64,000 nucleotides of DNA from Sinosporangium siamense (lineage in GTDB: Bacteria; Actinomycetota; Actinomycetes; Streptosporangiales; Streptosporangiaceae): NCBI RefSeq assembly GCF_016863435.1, contig NZ_BOOW01000009.1, forward strand, positions 124,001 through 188,000. Reading direction: 5' to 3'. Made by a program: the position numbers and the translations under genes. The first letter of the stretch is position 1; each line of letters opens with the position of its first letter. Below, in pieces: positions 37,101-43,983 of this stretch. The notes under the pieces are model-generated. The model was given only the letters and a program-made list of their open reading frames with translations. It made no database searches and was not told where the DNA came from.

Positions 37101-37533
37101 CGCGCCCGACGACCTGGTGATCGGCGACGATCCGCTGACCGACCGGGACAGCCCGGAGACCACGGAGATTCCGGCGATCACCGACAGCCTGCCGATCGCC
37201 GAGTCCCGCCGGTCGGCGTGGGCATCGCCGGCCGACAGCGGCTGGCAAGCGGCGCAAGCCGCATCCACTCCCACCATGGGCGGGATGACCACATCCGGCC
37301 TGCCGAAGCGTGTGCCGAAGGCCAACCTGGTGCCTGGCAGCGCGCCTGGCGGGAAGTCCGATCAGACGGCGGCGTCCGCGGTGCCCATGCCACCGCCGTC
37401 GCTCTCACCCGACCGGGTGCGGAGCCGTCTGTCCAGCTTCCAGCAGGGTGTGCGCCAGGCGCGAGGTGAGATCAGCGGCGAACTGCCGCTGCCTCGGCAG
37501 CCTGATCACGGAAACAATAAGGAGGGCTCGTGA
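34129..37533 (+). CDS. cvnA: Conservon 3 nitrate-sensor-like membrane histidine kinase CvnA
   Basis: This 1134-aa sensor kinase is the longest of the four. It has NWRVRSRL plus TM1 (about residues 50-66), an extracellular NIT helical sensor, TM2 (about 365-385), [19 protein letters not shown] (His near 510), and HATPase motifs ELVENATSFSP, DLGIGM and RMGLFVVG. In the G1 box the usual Asn is replaced (SDLGIGM). The tail holds an NPFE block and ten DPF units (about 772-860), then [28 protein letters not shown] and [17 protein letters not shown]. The GTG start lies 11 nt after GAGAGG. It overlaps cvnB by GTGA. Confidence 0.9.
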   Translation: MRTENPWNTAGSGADTGGPAPQQAAPPPAPPVPPAPRRDGGRFRLANWRVRSRLVALILIPTAVAVLLAGIQLTTSISTSAHYQRVIQVAELAERIGALTHELGRERALTAWAIADEARRTARLKTVTEHYKQVDKIASEVTKLASAIDHNHSSRVRNEADQVLRWTRGLPGLRKKITEDTVPPRAAIVLYSRIVGDLQQLQGELGTEGEQVGLIGTATATGALDRVKEEVSRQQAILLVALVGGGGAMDHDDLSDFLGSWNRQQSELAVFEREATAADQAFYRATVRGLQVNEADALRQRALAQFREFQRVDDLVLNRTLNWDIRHWYNTTNATIDRLRQVEERMGASMVTQTHGFQEEARGDAVFNGVLILLLLLLVIGVTFAVAGSLVRPLRRLRIEALNIAGTRLPETVRVLRESPDNVDTPQVGSIAITSVDEIGEVARAFDEVHREAVRMAAEESRLRNNINAMFVNLSRRSQTLVERQLSLIEGLEQGEPDENRLGDLFKLDHLATRMRRNSENLLVLAGQEPARRWSQPIQLVDVARASLSEVESYERVALQVQSGVAVAGQAVSDVVHLLAELVENATSFSPRETKVTVASNRIEGGGVMVSVSDLGIGMTQDELAQANWRLANPPTVDVSVSRRMGLFVVGRLALRHGIRVQLRQQDVGGLTAMVLLPDTLIALPAGAKQPGGSSQTGGFPSFGTSPNPFEIPNPFEMPNPFDSPFDMSSTSGTFDLASASGTHNVASPSDALDAPVLASPTAFDTPPATKSDPLTASDPFGTDLFGKSDPFAKSDPFGTDSFGKSDPFGTSDFGSSDRAAGSDPFAKSDPFGTSDPFGKSDPFGTADPFAKSDPFDTSSTGERDLFASPGSGASPYGGTPVDTAWPGSLPAPGSTSWPSLGDDREPPAFSGLGGVGETTGGGTLAGGDPHASGAWSVPSSFDAARFDAFGRTDEADHTGPLPRVDSPMDTGENEFLPIFAAVESDWFRKVAPDDLVIGDDPLTDRDSPETTEIPAITDSLPIAESRRSAWASPADSGWQAAQAASTPTMGGMTTSGLPKRVPKANLVPGSAPGGKSDQTAASAVPMPPPSLSPDRVRSRLSSFQQGVRQARGEISGELPLPRQPDHGNNKEGS
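36442..36708 (+). repeat. In-frame DPF repeats in cvnA3
   Basis: A run of units such as KSDPFGT, KSDPFAK and TSDPFGK gives ten DPF triplets in about 88 codons. TTT Phe codons, rare elsewhere in the window, appear several times here, and neighbouring units share DNA words, so the array probably grew by slippage. Confidence 0.85.
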
Positions 37534-37952
37534 GGGAGCTGAGCCAGGGAGCTCGCGGGGTCAACTGGCTGATCACCGACTTTGTGAATAATGTGCCGGG
37601 CGTCGCGCATGCGGTCGTCGTATCGGCCGACGGATTGCCACTCGCCTATTCCGAGGGCTTTCCCAAGGACCGTGCCGACCAGCTTGCGGCGGTCGCGGCC
37701 GGGTTGATCAGTTTGACTCAAGGTGCGTCGCGCGTATTTGAGGGCGGCTCGGTGACGCAGACGGTTGTCGAGATGCAACGGGGGCTATTGTTGATCATGT
37801 CGATCAGTGATGGTTCCTGCCTTGGTGTGTTGGCCGCCCCTGACTGCGATATGGGCCTCGTGGCTTATCAGATGACGCTTCTTGTAGAGCGGGCGGGCCA
37901 GGTGCTCACCCCTGCCGTGCGCGCTGAACTCCAGGCGTCACATCCCCGCTGA
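37530..37952 (+). CDS. cvnB: Conservon 3 roadblock/LC7 protein CvnB
   Basis: This 140-aa roadblock/LC7 regulator begins MRELSQGARGVNWLITDFVN and ends [16 protein letters not shown]. It differs from CvnB2 at only a limited number of positions, but many third positions differ, with more A/T-ending codons here than in most of the window. The GTG overlaps the kinase stop. It is expected to bind CvnD3 and possibly, given its similarity, CvnD2. Confidence 0.92.
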   Translation: MRELSQGARGVNWLITDFVNNVPGVAHAVVVSADGLPLAYSEGFPKDRADQLAAVAAGLISLTQGASRVFEGGSVTQTVVEMQRGLLLIMSISDGSCLGVLAAPDCDMGLVAYQMTLLVERAGQVLTPAVRAELQASHPR

Positions 37953-37973
37953 CCGGGGTGACAGGAGAACAAC

Positions 37974-38429
37974 ATGGTTGGACAGAGTTGGGCTGGTGAT
38001 AACGCTCCGTTGGGCGGTGGATCTACATATTCCCCAGCGGATGGCACGTATGGATACGAAGGTGCACAGCCCGCGGCGACCCCTCCACAGGAGCCCAGTT
38101 CCCTGGTCCGGCCCTATGCCGTGACCGGTGGCCGCACGGCGCCGCGGACCAAGCTGGCCATGGAAGCGTTGGTGTCGTCCATGGCATCACCGCATCAGGA
38201 TCTTTCTTCGTACACTCCCGAGTATCAGGCGATCATCTCGCTGTGCCGGCAGGTGCGCTCGGTGGCGGAGATCTCCGCCATGTTGCGCATGCCGCTCGGC
38301 GTGGCACGGATCCTGATCGCGGATATGGAGGCCGAGGGCCTGCTCCGCCTGCACCAGCCGAAGCTCGATGCGGGCAAGCCGGATCTCAACCTGCTGGAAA
38401 GGGTGCTAAGTGGACTTCGCAGGCTCTAG
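37974..38429 (+). CDS. cvnC: Conservon 3 DUF742 protein CvnC
   Basis: This 151-aa protein has a Gly/Thr/Tyr-rich N terminus followed by the DUF742 core VRPYAVTGGRTAPRTKLAME, LCRQVRSVAEISAMLRMPLG, ILIADMEAEGLLRLHQ and LERVLSGLRRL. The ATG lies 6 nt after CAGGAGAAC. Its end overlaps cvnD3 by 20 nt in another frame, the same arrangement as in units 1 and 2. Confidence 0.9.
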   Translation: MVGQSWAGDNAPLGGGSTYSPADGTYGYEGAQPAATPPQEPSSLVRPYAVTGGRTAPRTKLAMEALVSSMASPHQDLSSYTPEYQAIISLCRQVRSVAEISAMLRMPLGVARILIADMEAEGLLRLHQPKLDAGKPDLNLLERVLSGLRRL

Positions 38430-39006
38430 CCGGGGCGGAGGACTCACCTCGACGAAGATCGTCGTCGCGGGCGGGTTCGGCGTCGGCAAGACAACCTTCG
38501 TAAAGGCGGTCTCCGAGATTCTCCCCCTCACCACTGAGGCGGTGATGACCGATGCGAGCGCCGGCATCGACGATCTCGGATTAACCCCCAACAAGACCAC
38601 CACGACGGTGGCGATGGACTTCGGCCGTGTCTCGCTCGACCGGGACCTGATCCTTTACCTCTTCGGGACGCCGGGTCAGCATCGGTTCTGGTTCATGTGG
38701 GACGACTTGGTGCGCGGCGCGATCGGGGCGGTCGTGCTGGCCGACACCCGCCGCTTGTCCGACAGTTTCCCGGCCATCGACTACTTCGAGGAGGCGGGGC
38801 TCCCGTTCATCATCGGGGTCAACGGCTGGGACGGGCACTACCCCCATGGGGACGACGAGGTGCGTGAGGCACTCACGCTCGCGCCCAACATCCCCATCAT
38901 GCGGGTGGACGCGCGGGTCAGGGACTCCGTGAAGAGCACCCTGATCTCACTCGTCGAGCACGCGCTGACCATGCGCATGGCCGTCCCCGGCTGGGGCGGC
39001 CGTTAG
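38410..39006 (+). CDS. cvnD: Conservon 3 Ras-like GTPase CvnD
   Basis: This 198-aa GTPase has P-loop GGFGVGKTT, then LFGTPGQHRFWFMWDD and VNGWDGH in place of a canonical NKxD. A short extra C-terminal tail (TMRMAVPGWGGR) is not present in CvnD2. The central 235 nt are nearly identical to cvnD2 at DNA level, pointing to recent gene conversion between the units. A GC-rich hairpin overlaps the stop. Confidence 0.92.
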   Translation: MDFAGSSRGGGLTSTKIVVAGGFGVGKTTFVKAVSEILPLTTEAVMTDASAGIDDLGLTPNKTTTTVAMDFGRVSLDRDLILYLFGTPGQHRFWFMWDDLVRGAIGAVVLADTRRLSDSFPAIDYFEEAGLPFIIGVNGWDGHYPHGDDEVREALTLAPNIPIMRVDARVRDSVKSTLISLVEHALTMRMAVPGWGGR

Positions 39007-39046
39007 GCGGTCCCCCGCCGGGCCCACGGCCCAGGCGGGGGCCGCC
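39006..39046. terminator. Hairpin between conservon 3 and the methyltransferase gene
   Basis: A GC-rich inverted repeat (GGCGGTCCCCCGCC at 39006-39019 against GGCGGGGGCCGCC at 39034-39046, with one bulge) lies directly after cvnD3 and before the convergent methyltransferase stop. Confidence 0.6.
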
Positions 39047-39093
39047 CACCACCGGGTTCCACCCTGCTCGGTCTCAGGCTCTCAAACGGCGGC

Positions 39094-40098
39094 TCAGACG
39101 GGGACCGCCTCGATCAGCGCGGCCTGTCCCGGCAGGTCCACCACGCGCGACACCGCCAATCCGGCCTTGCCCAGCAGCGTGCCGTATTCCGAATGTGTCC
39201 GCTCGGTTCCCTCACCGAAGAGTGCGAGCATGCGGATGTCGACGTCTTTCCCCAGGTGGGGGGAGTCATCGTCGGGCAGGACATACTCCAGCACGAGCAG
39301 GCGCGCCCGGCTCCCCATCGCCCGCCGCACCGACCCGAGCACACGTGTCGCGTCCGCGTCGTCCCAGTTGTGGATCACACTGGCCAGCAGGTAGACGTCG
39401 CCCCCTTCGGGCACCGCGTCGAAGAAGTCCCCTTCGACGAAGCGGGTCCGTTCCGCCACCCCCTCGGCCGACAGGCACTCCCGCGCCACCGGAACCACCG
39501 AGGGCAGGTCGAACAGCACGCCCCGCATCTCGGGATGGGCCCGCAACACCGACGCGAGCATGTGCCCCCGCCCGCCGGCCACGTCGATCAGAGTGCCCAC
39601 CCCGGAGAAGTCATAACACCGGGGCAGCCCCTCGATGACCGCCAAGGACCGCGCCACCATGTAGTCATCGAAAATGCGCCCCGAATCCGGATTAGCCGCA
39701 AGATAGTTGTAGAGCGGCCCAAAACGCTCGACGAACACCGACCGCCCCCGCCGCACCGTCTCCGGCACCGAGCCGAGCGCCGTCCAGAAGGCATGCTCAC
39801 CCAGCATGCGTACGGCGGCGCGCTGTGAGCCCGGCACCCCGCCGCGCAGCCGCGCCCCGTGGCGGGTGAGCACGAAGGCGTCCTCCGCCGTGCGCTCCAC
39901 GATGCCGAAGGACGCGAGATGCCGCAGCACCCGCCGCAACGACGGCGCGTGCGCGCCGCACCGGCCGGCCAGCTCGGCCACCGTGAGCGGCCCGTCCGCC
40001 AGGTGGTCGGCGCAGCCGAGCTCGGCCATCGTCGACAACGAGGCGAATCTGGAAAGGCCTAGCAGGGTCTCCCATATGGGGTCGTCCTCGGAGGTCAC
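39094..40098 (-). CDS. SAM-dependent O-methyltransferase
   Basis: This 334-aa enzyme has the acetylserotonin/natural-product O-methyltransferase layout. A winged-helix dimerisation region comes first (LAGRCGAHAPSLRRVLRHLA), then the SAM site TLIDVAGGRGHMLASVL, acidic loop LFDLPSVVP and the catalytic-His segment SVIHNWDD. It transfers a methyl group to a hydroxyl of an unknown small molecule. The GTG start overlaps the stop of the ABC ATPase gene (GTGA), so it is the last gene of a NitT/TauT-type importer operon. This is an unusual companion and suggests that the imported compound is the substrate or shares its pathway. Confidence 0.88.
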   Translation of the reverse strand: MTSEDDPIWETLLGLSRFASLSTMAELGCADHLADGPLTVAELAGRCGAHAPSLRRVLRHLASFGIVERTAEDAFVLTRHGARLRGGVPGSQRAAVRMLGEHAFWTALGSVPETVRRGRSVFVERFGPLYNYLAANPDSGRIFDDYMVARSLAVIEGLPRCYDFSGVGTLIDVAGGRGHMLASVLRAHPEMRGVLFDLPSVVPVARECLSAEGVAERTRFVEGDFFDAVPEGGDVYLLASVIHNWDDADATRVLGSVRRAMGSRARLLVLEYVLPDDDSPHLGKDVDIRMLALFGEGTERTHSEYGTLLGKAGLAVSRVVDLPGQAALIEAVPV

Positions 40099-40862
40099 TG
40101 TGACTCCTTGTCCACGGGTCGGCCCCGGACCAGTTTTCCGACTTCCGCGCGCAGCCGTACAAAGGCCTCAAGCTCGCGGGTCGCGATCTGGTCGCGGGGA
40201 AACGGCAGGTCCACCGCGAGGTCTTGCACGACCCTCGCGGGCGCCCGGGTCAGCACCACCACCCGGTCCCCGACATAGACGCTCTCGTCGATGTCGTGTG
40301 TGATGAGCAGAATGCTCATGTTGTGGGTCGCGCGCACGGCGAGCAGTAAATCCTCAAGTTCCTCCCTGGTCTGGGCGTCCACAGAGGCGAAGGGCTCGTC
40401 CATCAGCAGCAGGGCCGGGCGGAAGGCGAGGGCCCGCGCGATGGCCACCCGCTGCTGCATGCCGCCCGACATCTCGAAGGGGTATTTGCCGGCGGCCCCG
40501 CCCAGCCCGACCTGTTCCAGCGCCGCGCGGGCGGCGTCCCGCCGCTCGCGCCGGGACAGGCCCTTGCGCCGCAGCGGAAGCGCCACGTTGGCCGCGGCCG
40601 ACATCCAGGGGAACAGCGAGCGGCTGTAGTCCTGGAAGACCACGGCGAGGTCGTCCGGGGTCTGCGCCACCGGCACCCCGTTGATGAGAACCTGACCCGC
40701 GGCGGGGCGGACAAGCCCCGCGATCGAGCGCAACAGTGTCGACTTGCCGCAGCCGGAAGGGCCGACCACCGACACCAGCTCCCCGTCTCCCACAGTCAGA
40801 TCGACGCCGTCAAGGACGTGGTGCGATCCGTAGGCATGGGCCAGGTTGTCTACCTTGAGCAC
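40095..40862 (-). CDS. ABC ATPase, NitT/TauT/Ssu family
   Basis: This 255-aa ATPase has Walker A GPSGCGKST, Q-loop VVFQDYSRSLFPWM, signature MSGGMQQRV, Walker B LLLMDEPFASVD and H-loop ITHDIDES. The Q-loop motif with SLFPWM is typical of importers for nitrate, sulfonates, taurine or pyrimidine-type thiamine precursors. The GTG at 40862 has GAGAGGAG upstream. It sits between two permease genes and an O-methyltransferase that it overlaps. Confidence 0.92.
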   Translation of the reverse strand: MLKVDNLAHAYGSHHVLDGVDLTVGDGELVSVVGPSGCGKSTLLRSIAGLVRPAAGQVLINGVPVAQTPDDLAVVFQDYSRSLFPWMSAAANVALPLRRKGLSRRERRDAARAALEQVGLGGAAGKYPFEMSGGMQQRVAIARALAFRPALLLMDEPFASVDAQTREELEDLLLAVRATHNMSILLITHDIDESVYVGDRVVVLTRAPARVVQDLAVDLPFPRDQIATRELEAFVRLRAEVGKLVRGRPVDKESQ

Positions 40863-40877
40863 GGAACTCCTCTCGTC

Positions 40878-41693
40878 TCAGGTCACTCCTCCCGTCTCGG
40901 GCCGTCCAGGCCCGGATCGCCGCGTCCCCGGCACATGCCGTTCGACCACGACGAACAGGCTGTTCAGCGCATAACCCAGCACGCCCAGGAGCAGGATCGT
41001 CCCCCACACACCGGGCGAGTCGAAGTTCCGCTGCGCCACCAGGAGCTGATAGCCGATCCCGTCACTGCCCACCAGTTCGGAGATCACCATGAGGATCAAG
41101 GCCAGCGACAGGCTCAGCCGCAGGCCCGCGAAGATCTTCGGTGCGGCGGCGGGCAGGACGACGCGGAGGAGGCGCTCGTGCCGTCGCAGACCGAACACCG
41201 CTGCCGTGTCCAGATAGCCCCGATCCACCGATCTGGCGCCTTCCATGGCGTTCAGGAGCACGGGCCAGATCACCCCGAACACGATGACCGCCAGCTGGGT
41301 CTGGGTACTCGACCTGAACACCAGGACAAACGGGGTGATCAGCAGTGGGGGAGGGATGGCCCTTCCGAAATGCAGCAACGGCTCCACATAGTGCGACGCC
41401 ACGGCCGACCGTCCCAACGCCACTCCCGCCACCACTCCGAGTAGCGACGCCAGCAGCCAGCCGGTGAACATGCGGCCGAGGCCCGGCAGGAGTTCGGACA
41501 ACGTGTCGTCGCTGAGGAACAGGCGTGAGGGCGGGCCGGACAACCACAACTCGCGCATCCGGGCCACGATCAGCGACGGCGCGGGAAAATCGATCTTCCC
41601 CGCCGCCCGCGCTCCCGCCTCCCACAGCAGCACGACGAGCACGACCAGCCAAAACCGCCCCGCGAACCTCCGTAGCCGGCCCGCCGCCTTCAC
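40878..41693 (-). CDS. ABC permease, NitT/TauT/Ssu family (second)
   Basis: This 271-aa permease starts at the GTG at 41693, which overlaps the stop of the first permease gene (GTGA); the longer frame to 41789 is not needed. It has about six helices (FWLVVLVVLLWEAGARAAG first), the EAA-type loop DTAAVFGLRRHERLLRVVLP and LRLSLSLALILMVISELVG. It pairs with the permease upstream, since two different permease chains appear to form the channel. Confidence 0.88.
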   Translation of the reverse strand: MKAAGRLRRFAGRFWLVVLVVLLWEAGARAAGKIDFPAPSLIVARMRELWLSGPPSRLFLSDDTLSELLPGLGRMFTGWLLASLLGVVAGVALGRSAVASHYVEPLLHFGRAIPPPLLITPFVLVFRSSTQTQLAVIVFGVIWPVLLNAMEGARSVDRGYLDTAAVFGLRRHERLLRVVLPAAAPKIFAGLRLSLSLALILMVISELVGSDGIGYQLLVAQRNFDSPGVWGTILLLGVLGYALNSLFVVVERHVPGTRRSGPGRPETGGVT

Positions 41694-42466
41694 GACGCCA
41701 CCCCGCTGCGGAGGTGGTGCCAGCGGAATACCCGGCGTTCGGCGGCCACCAGGGCGGCGTTGCACGCCATGCCGCCGAGGCCGGCCCACAGGACGGCGGC
41801 GAGCATGAGGTCGGTGCGGTTGCCGCTGCCCGCCCGGATGACGAACACCCCGAGCCCTTCCGCGCCACCGGCGAGCAGTTCGGCGCTGACGGCCAGGACG
41901 AGCGCGATGCCGGCCGACAGCCGGACACCGGTCACGATGAAGGGAGCGGTGCTCGGCAGGCTCACCCGCAACAACACCGAGGCCCGGCCGAAGCCGAAGG
42001 CGCGCAGCGAGTCCTTGGCGAGGGGGTCCACCTCGCGCAAGCCGTACACCGTGTTGATCAGGATGGGCCAGAGCGATGCGTACACGATCACCGAGACCTT
42101 CATCAGGAAATCGTCGGGCACCAGCAGGATCGCGAGGGGGATGAGGGCCACCGAGGGGATCGGGCGCAGGAACTCAAGCAGCGGCCGCGTGGCCCGCTCC
42201 ACACCCGGCAGCGACCCCAGCAGCACCCCCAGGGGCACCGCCAGGGCGATCGCGAGGGCCAGGCCGCCGAGCCAGCGGGAGACGGTGCCGGTCAGGCCCG
42301 CCGTGAACACCGGATCGGCCGGCAGCAGGGCCGCCTCCCTCAACACGACGGACGGGGGCGGCAGCAGCCGGGCGTCGAGAAGACCGGTCCTGATCGCGGC
42401 CTCGGCGGCGGCGAGGAACCCCGCGACGCCTACGGCGCCGCGGAGTGTCCGCGCTCCAATCGTCAT
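41690..42466 (-). CDS. ABC permease, NitT/TauT/Ssu family (first)
   Basis: This 258-aa permease has the family features FLRPIPSVALIPLAILLV, the EAA loop DSLRAFGFGRASVLLRVSLP and VRLSAGIALVLAVSAELL. The ATG at 42466 lies 13 nt after the binding-protein stop. Most importers of this family use one permease as a homodimer; here two related but clearly different genes lie side by side, so a heterodimer is likely. Confidence 0.88.
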   Translation of the reverse strand: MTIGARTLRGAVGVAGFLAAAEAAIRTGLLDARLLPPPSVVLREAALLPADPVFTAGLTGTVSRWLGGLALAIALAVPLGVLLGSLPGVERATRPLLEFLRPIPSVALIPLAILLVPDDFLMKVSVIVYASLWPILINTVYGLREVDPLAKDSLRAFGFGRASVLLRVSLPSTAPFIVTGVRLSAGIALVLAVSAELLAGGAEGLGVFVIRAGSGNRTDLMLAAVLWAGLGGMACNAALVAAERRVFRWHHLRSGVAS

Positions 42467-42479
42467 CGCGGCGGGCGCG

Positions 42480-43472
42480 TCACGGAGTCGCGGCCGGTTG
42501 GGGCGCCAGCAGTGTGGTGACGTCGAGTTTCCCGGTGAGAATGCCGTACTCGGCCATCAGGTCGGCCACGCGCTGCAAACGGGTTTCGTTAAGCGTGGTG
42601 GGGAAGGTGCCGAGCGTGATCACCGCCGCGGTCTCCTTTTTGATCGATGTGTAGGTCGGGACGATCGCCTCCACCTCCTTGCGGTCCTTGGCGGCGATCT
42701 CCTGCCCCCTGGCCAGGGCCCGCTGGAACGCGGCCAGCGTCTTGGGGTTGTTCTTGGCGAATTCCTCGGTGGTCATCCATCCGGCGATCGGGAAGTTCGC
42801 CGTCTGGCCGGACATCGTGTCCACGAGCTTGCGGGTGCCGAGGTCGGACTGCGTGACGGTGATGAAGGGCTCGGTCATCCACGCGGCGTCCACCTGGCCC
42901 GTGGTCAGCGCCGCCGCCATCTGCGGGAACTGAAATTCCTTGAAGGTCACGTCGTCCTTTGTCAACCCGGCCACCTTCAACGTCGCCGTCACGGCGAGGG
43001 TGCCGATGTTGTTGAAGGTGTTGACCGCGATGGTCTTGCCCTTCAAGTCGGCGGGCGTCTGGATGGGGGAGTTTTTCGGCACCATCAAAACAAAGGTATT
43101 CGGCCCGGCCTGATATGCGTCGGCGATCAGTTTTAGCTTCTCCCCCTTGCTCACCGCGCTGAACGTGGACACGTAGTTGGTCTGGGAGATGTCCAAGATC
43201 TCGCTCTTGAGCGAGTTGACGGCCACGGCGCCGCCCTGGATGGTCACGGGTTCAATGGTGAGCCCTTCTTCTTTGAAGAAGCCCTTGGTGTTGGCGATGT
43301 AGAGTGCGGCTGGGTCCGGAATCGGAATCGCGCCGACCTTTAACTTGGTTTTCTCCAGACCGTTATTGGCCGCAGCCTTCATGGAATCCGTAGAGCCACC
43401 CCCGCAGGCGGCCAAGGCCAGCGTGACCGCTACCCCGAGGACGAAGGTGAGAGCTCCAGACGTGCGCCTCAT
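42480..43472 (-). CDS. ABC substrate-binding lipoprotein, NitT/TauT/Ssu family
   Basis: This 330-aa lipoprotein has signal MRRTSGALTFVLGVAVTLA and lipobox LAAC (Cys23). The mature domain resembles NMT1/THI5 and SsuA binders: VGAIPIPDPAALYIANTKGF, FKEEGLTIEPVTIQGG, LKGKTIAVNTFNNIGTLAV and DAAWMTEPFITVTQ. The ATG at 43472 follows TAGGAGAACCG. The substrate cannot be read reliably; sulfonate, pyrimidine or an aromatic acid are all possible. It is the first gene of the operon that ends with an O-methyltransferase. Confidence 0.88.
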   Translation of the reverse strand: MRRTSGALTFVLGVAVTLALAACGGGSTDSMKAAANNGLEKTKLKVGAIPIPDPAALYIANTKGFFKEEGLTIEPVTIQGGAVAVNSLKSEILDISQTNYVSTFSAVSKGEKLKLIADAYQAGPNTFVLMVPKNSPIQTPADLKGKTIAVNTFNNIGTLAVTATLKVAGLTKDDVTFKEFQFPQMAAALTTGQVDAAWMTEPFITVTQSDLGTRKLVDTMSGQTANFPIAGWMTTEEFAKNNPKTLAAFQRALARGQEIAAKDRKEVEAIVPTYTSIKKETAAVITLGTFPTTLNETRLQRVADLMAEYGILTGKLDVTTLLAPQPAATP

Positions 43473-43983
43473 CGGTTCTCCTATAGGTGAGAGGGAGTCA
43501 CCTTTCTTCGACACGCCGGTTGGCGTGCCCGAACAACGGGCGTGAGCGTAGCGGACAAAGATCGAACCCCACCAAGATTTCACAGCATATGTGCAGTGAG
43601 TGGAGCATAGTCGGCTTGGTGCTGGCAATGAAAAGAGTGTGACCTATAGAGCTTTGGCGCGTTCTAAAGTGCTACTTGTCCGAATATTTTGGGCTGTATT
43701 ACGGAACCGCTGACAGACCTGTCACATCACTGCATGCTGGTTGTGCGGATTATTTGGAACGCTTCAAGACTTGCGGGTTATCTACAGAAGGTAGGAGGCT
43801 TGTGTTCAAATTGCTCCCCTGCTCGCCTGTAATCACCCCTGCTCCCGGATCACGGGAACTCGGAGGACGCGACCGGACCGCACATTCGGAACGCGCCCAC
43901 GGGATCCGTCTACGGGGCAAGGGCCTTTGCAATGCAGGCCGGGCGCCTTCCTCCGGCGCACAGCCCGTGAGAGGTCGTGACCA
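43473..43983. promoter_or_regulatory. Divergent promoter region between ABC importer and conservon 4
   Basis: About 510 bp with AT-rich stretches (43560-43780) and no supportable gene. It must hold the importer promoter on the minus strand and the conservon 4 promoter on the plus strand. At 43801-43816 a TGTGTTCAAATTGCTC stretch partly matches the end of the element shared by conservons 2 and 3, but the first half of that element is missing. Confidence 0.5.
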
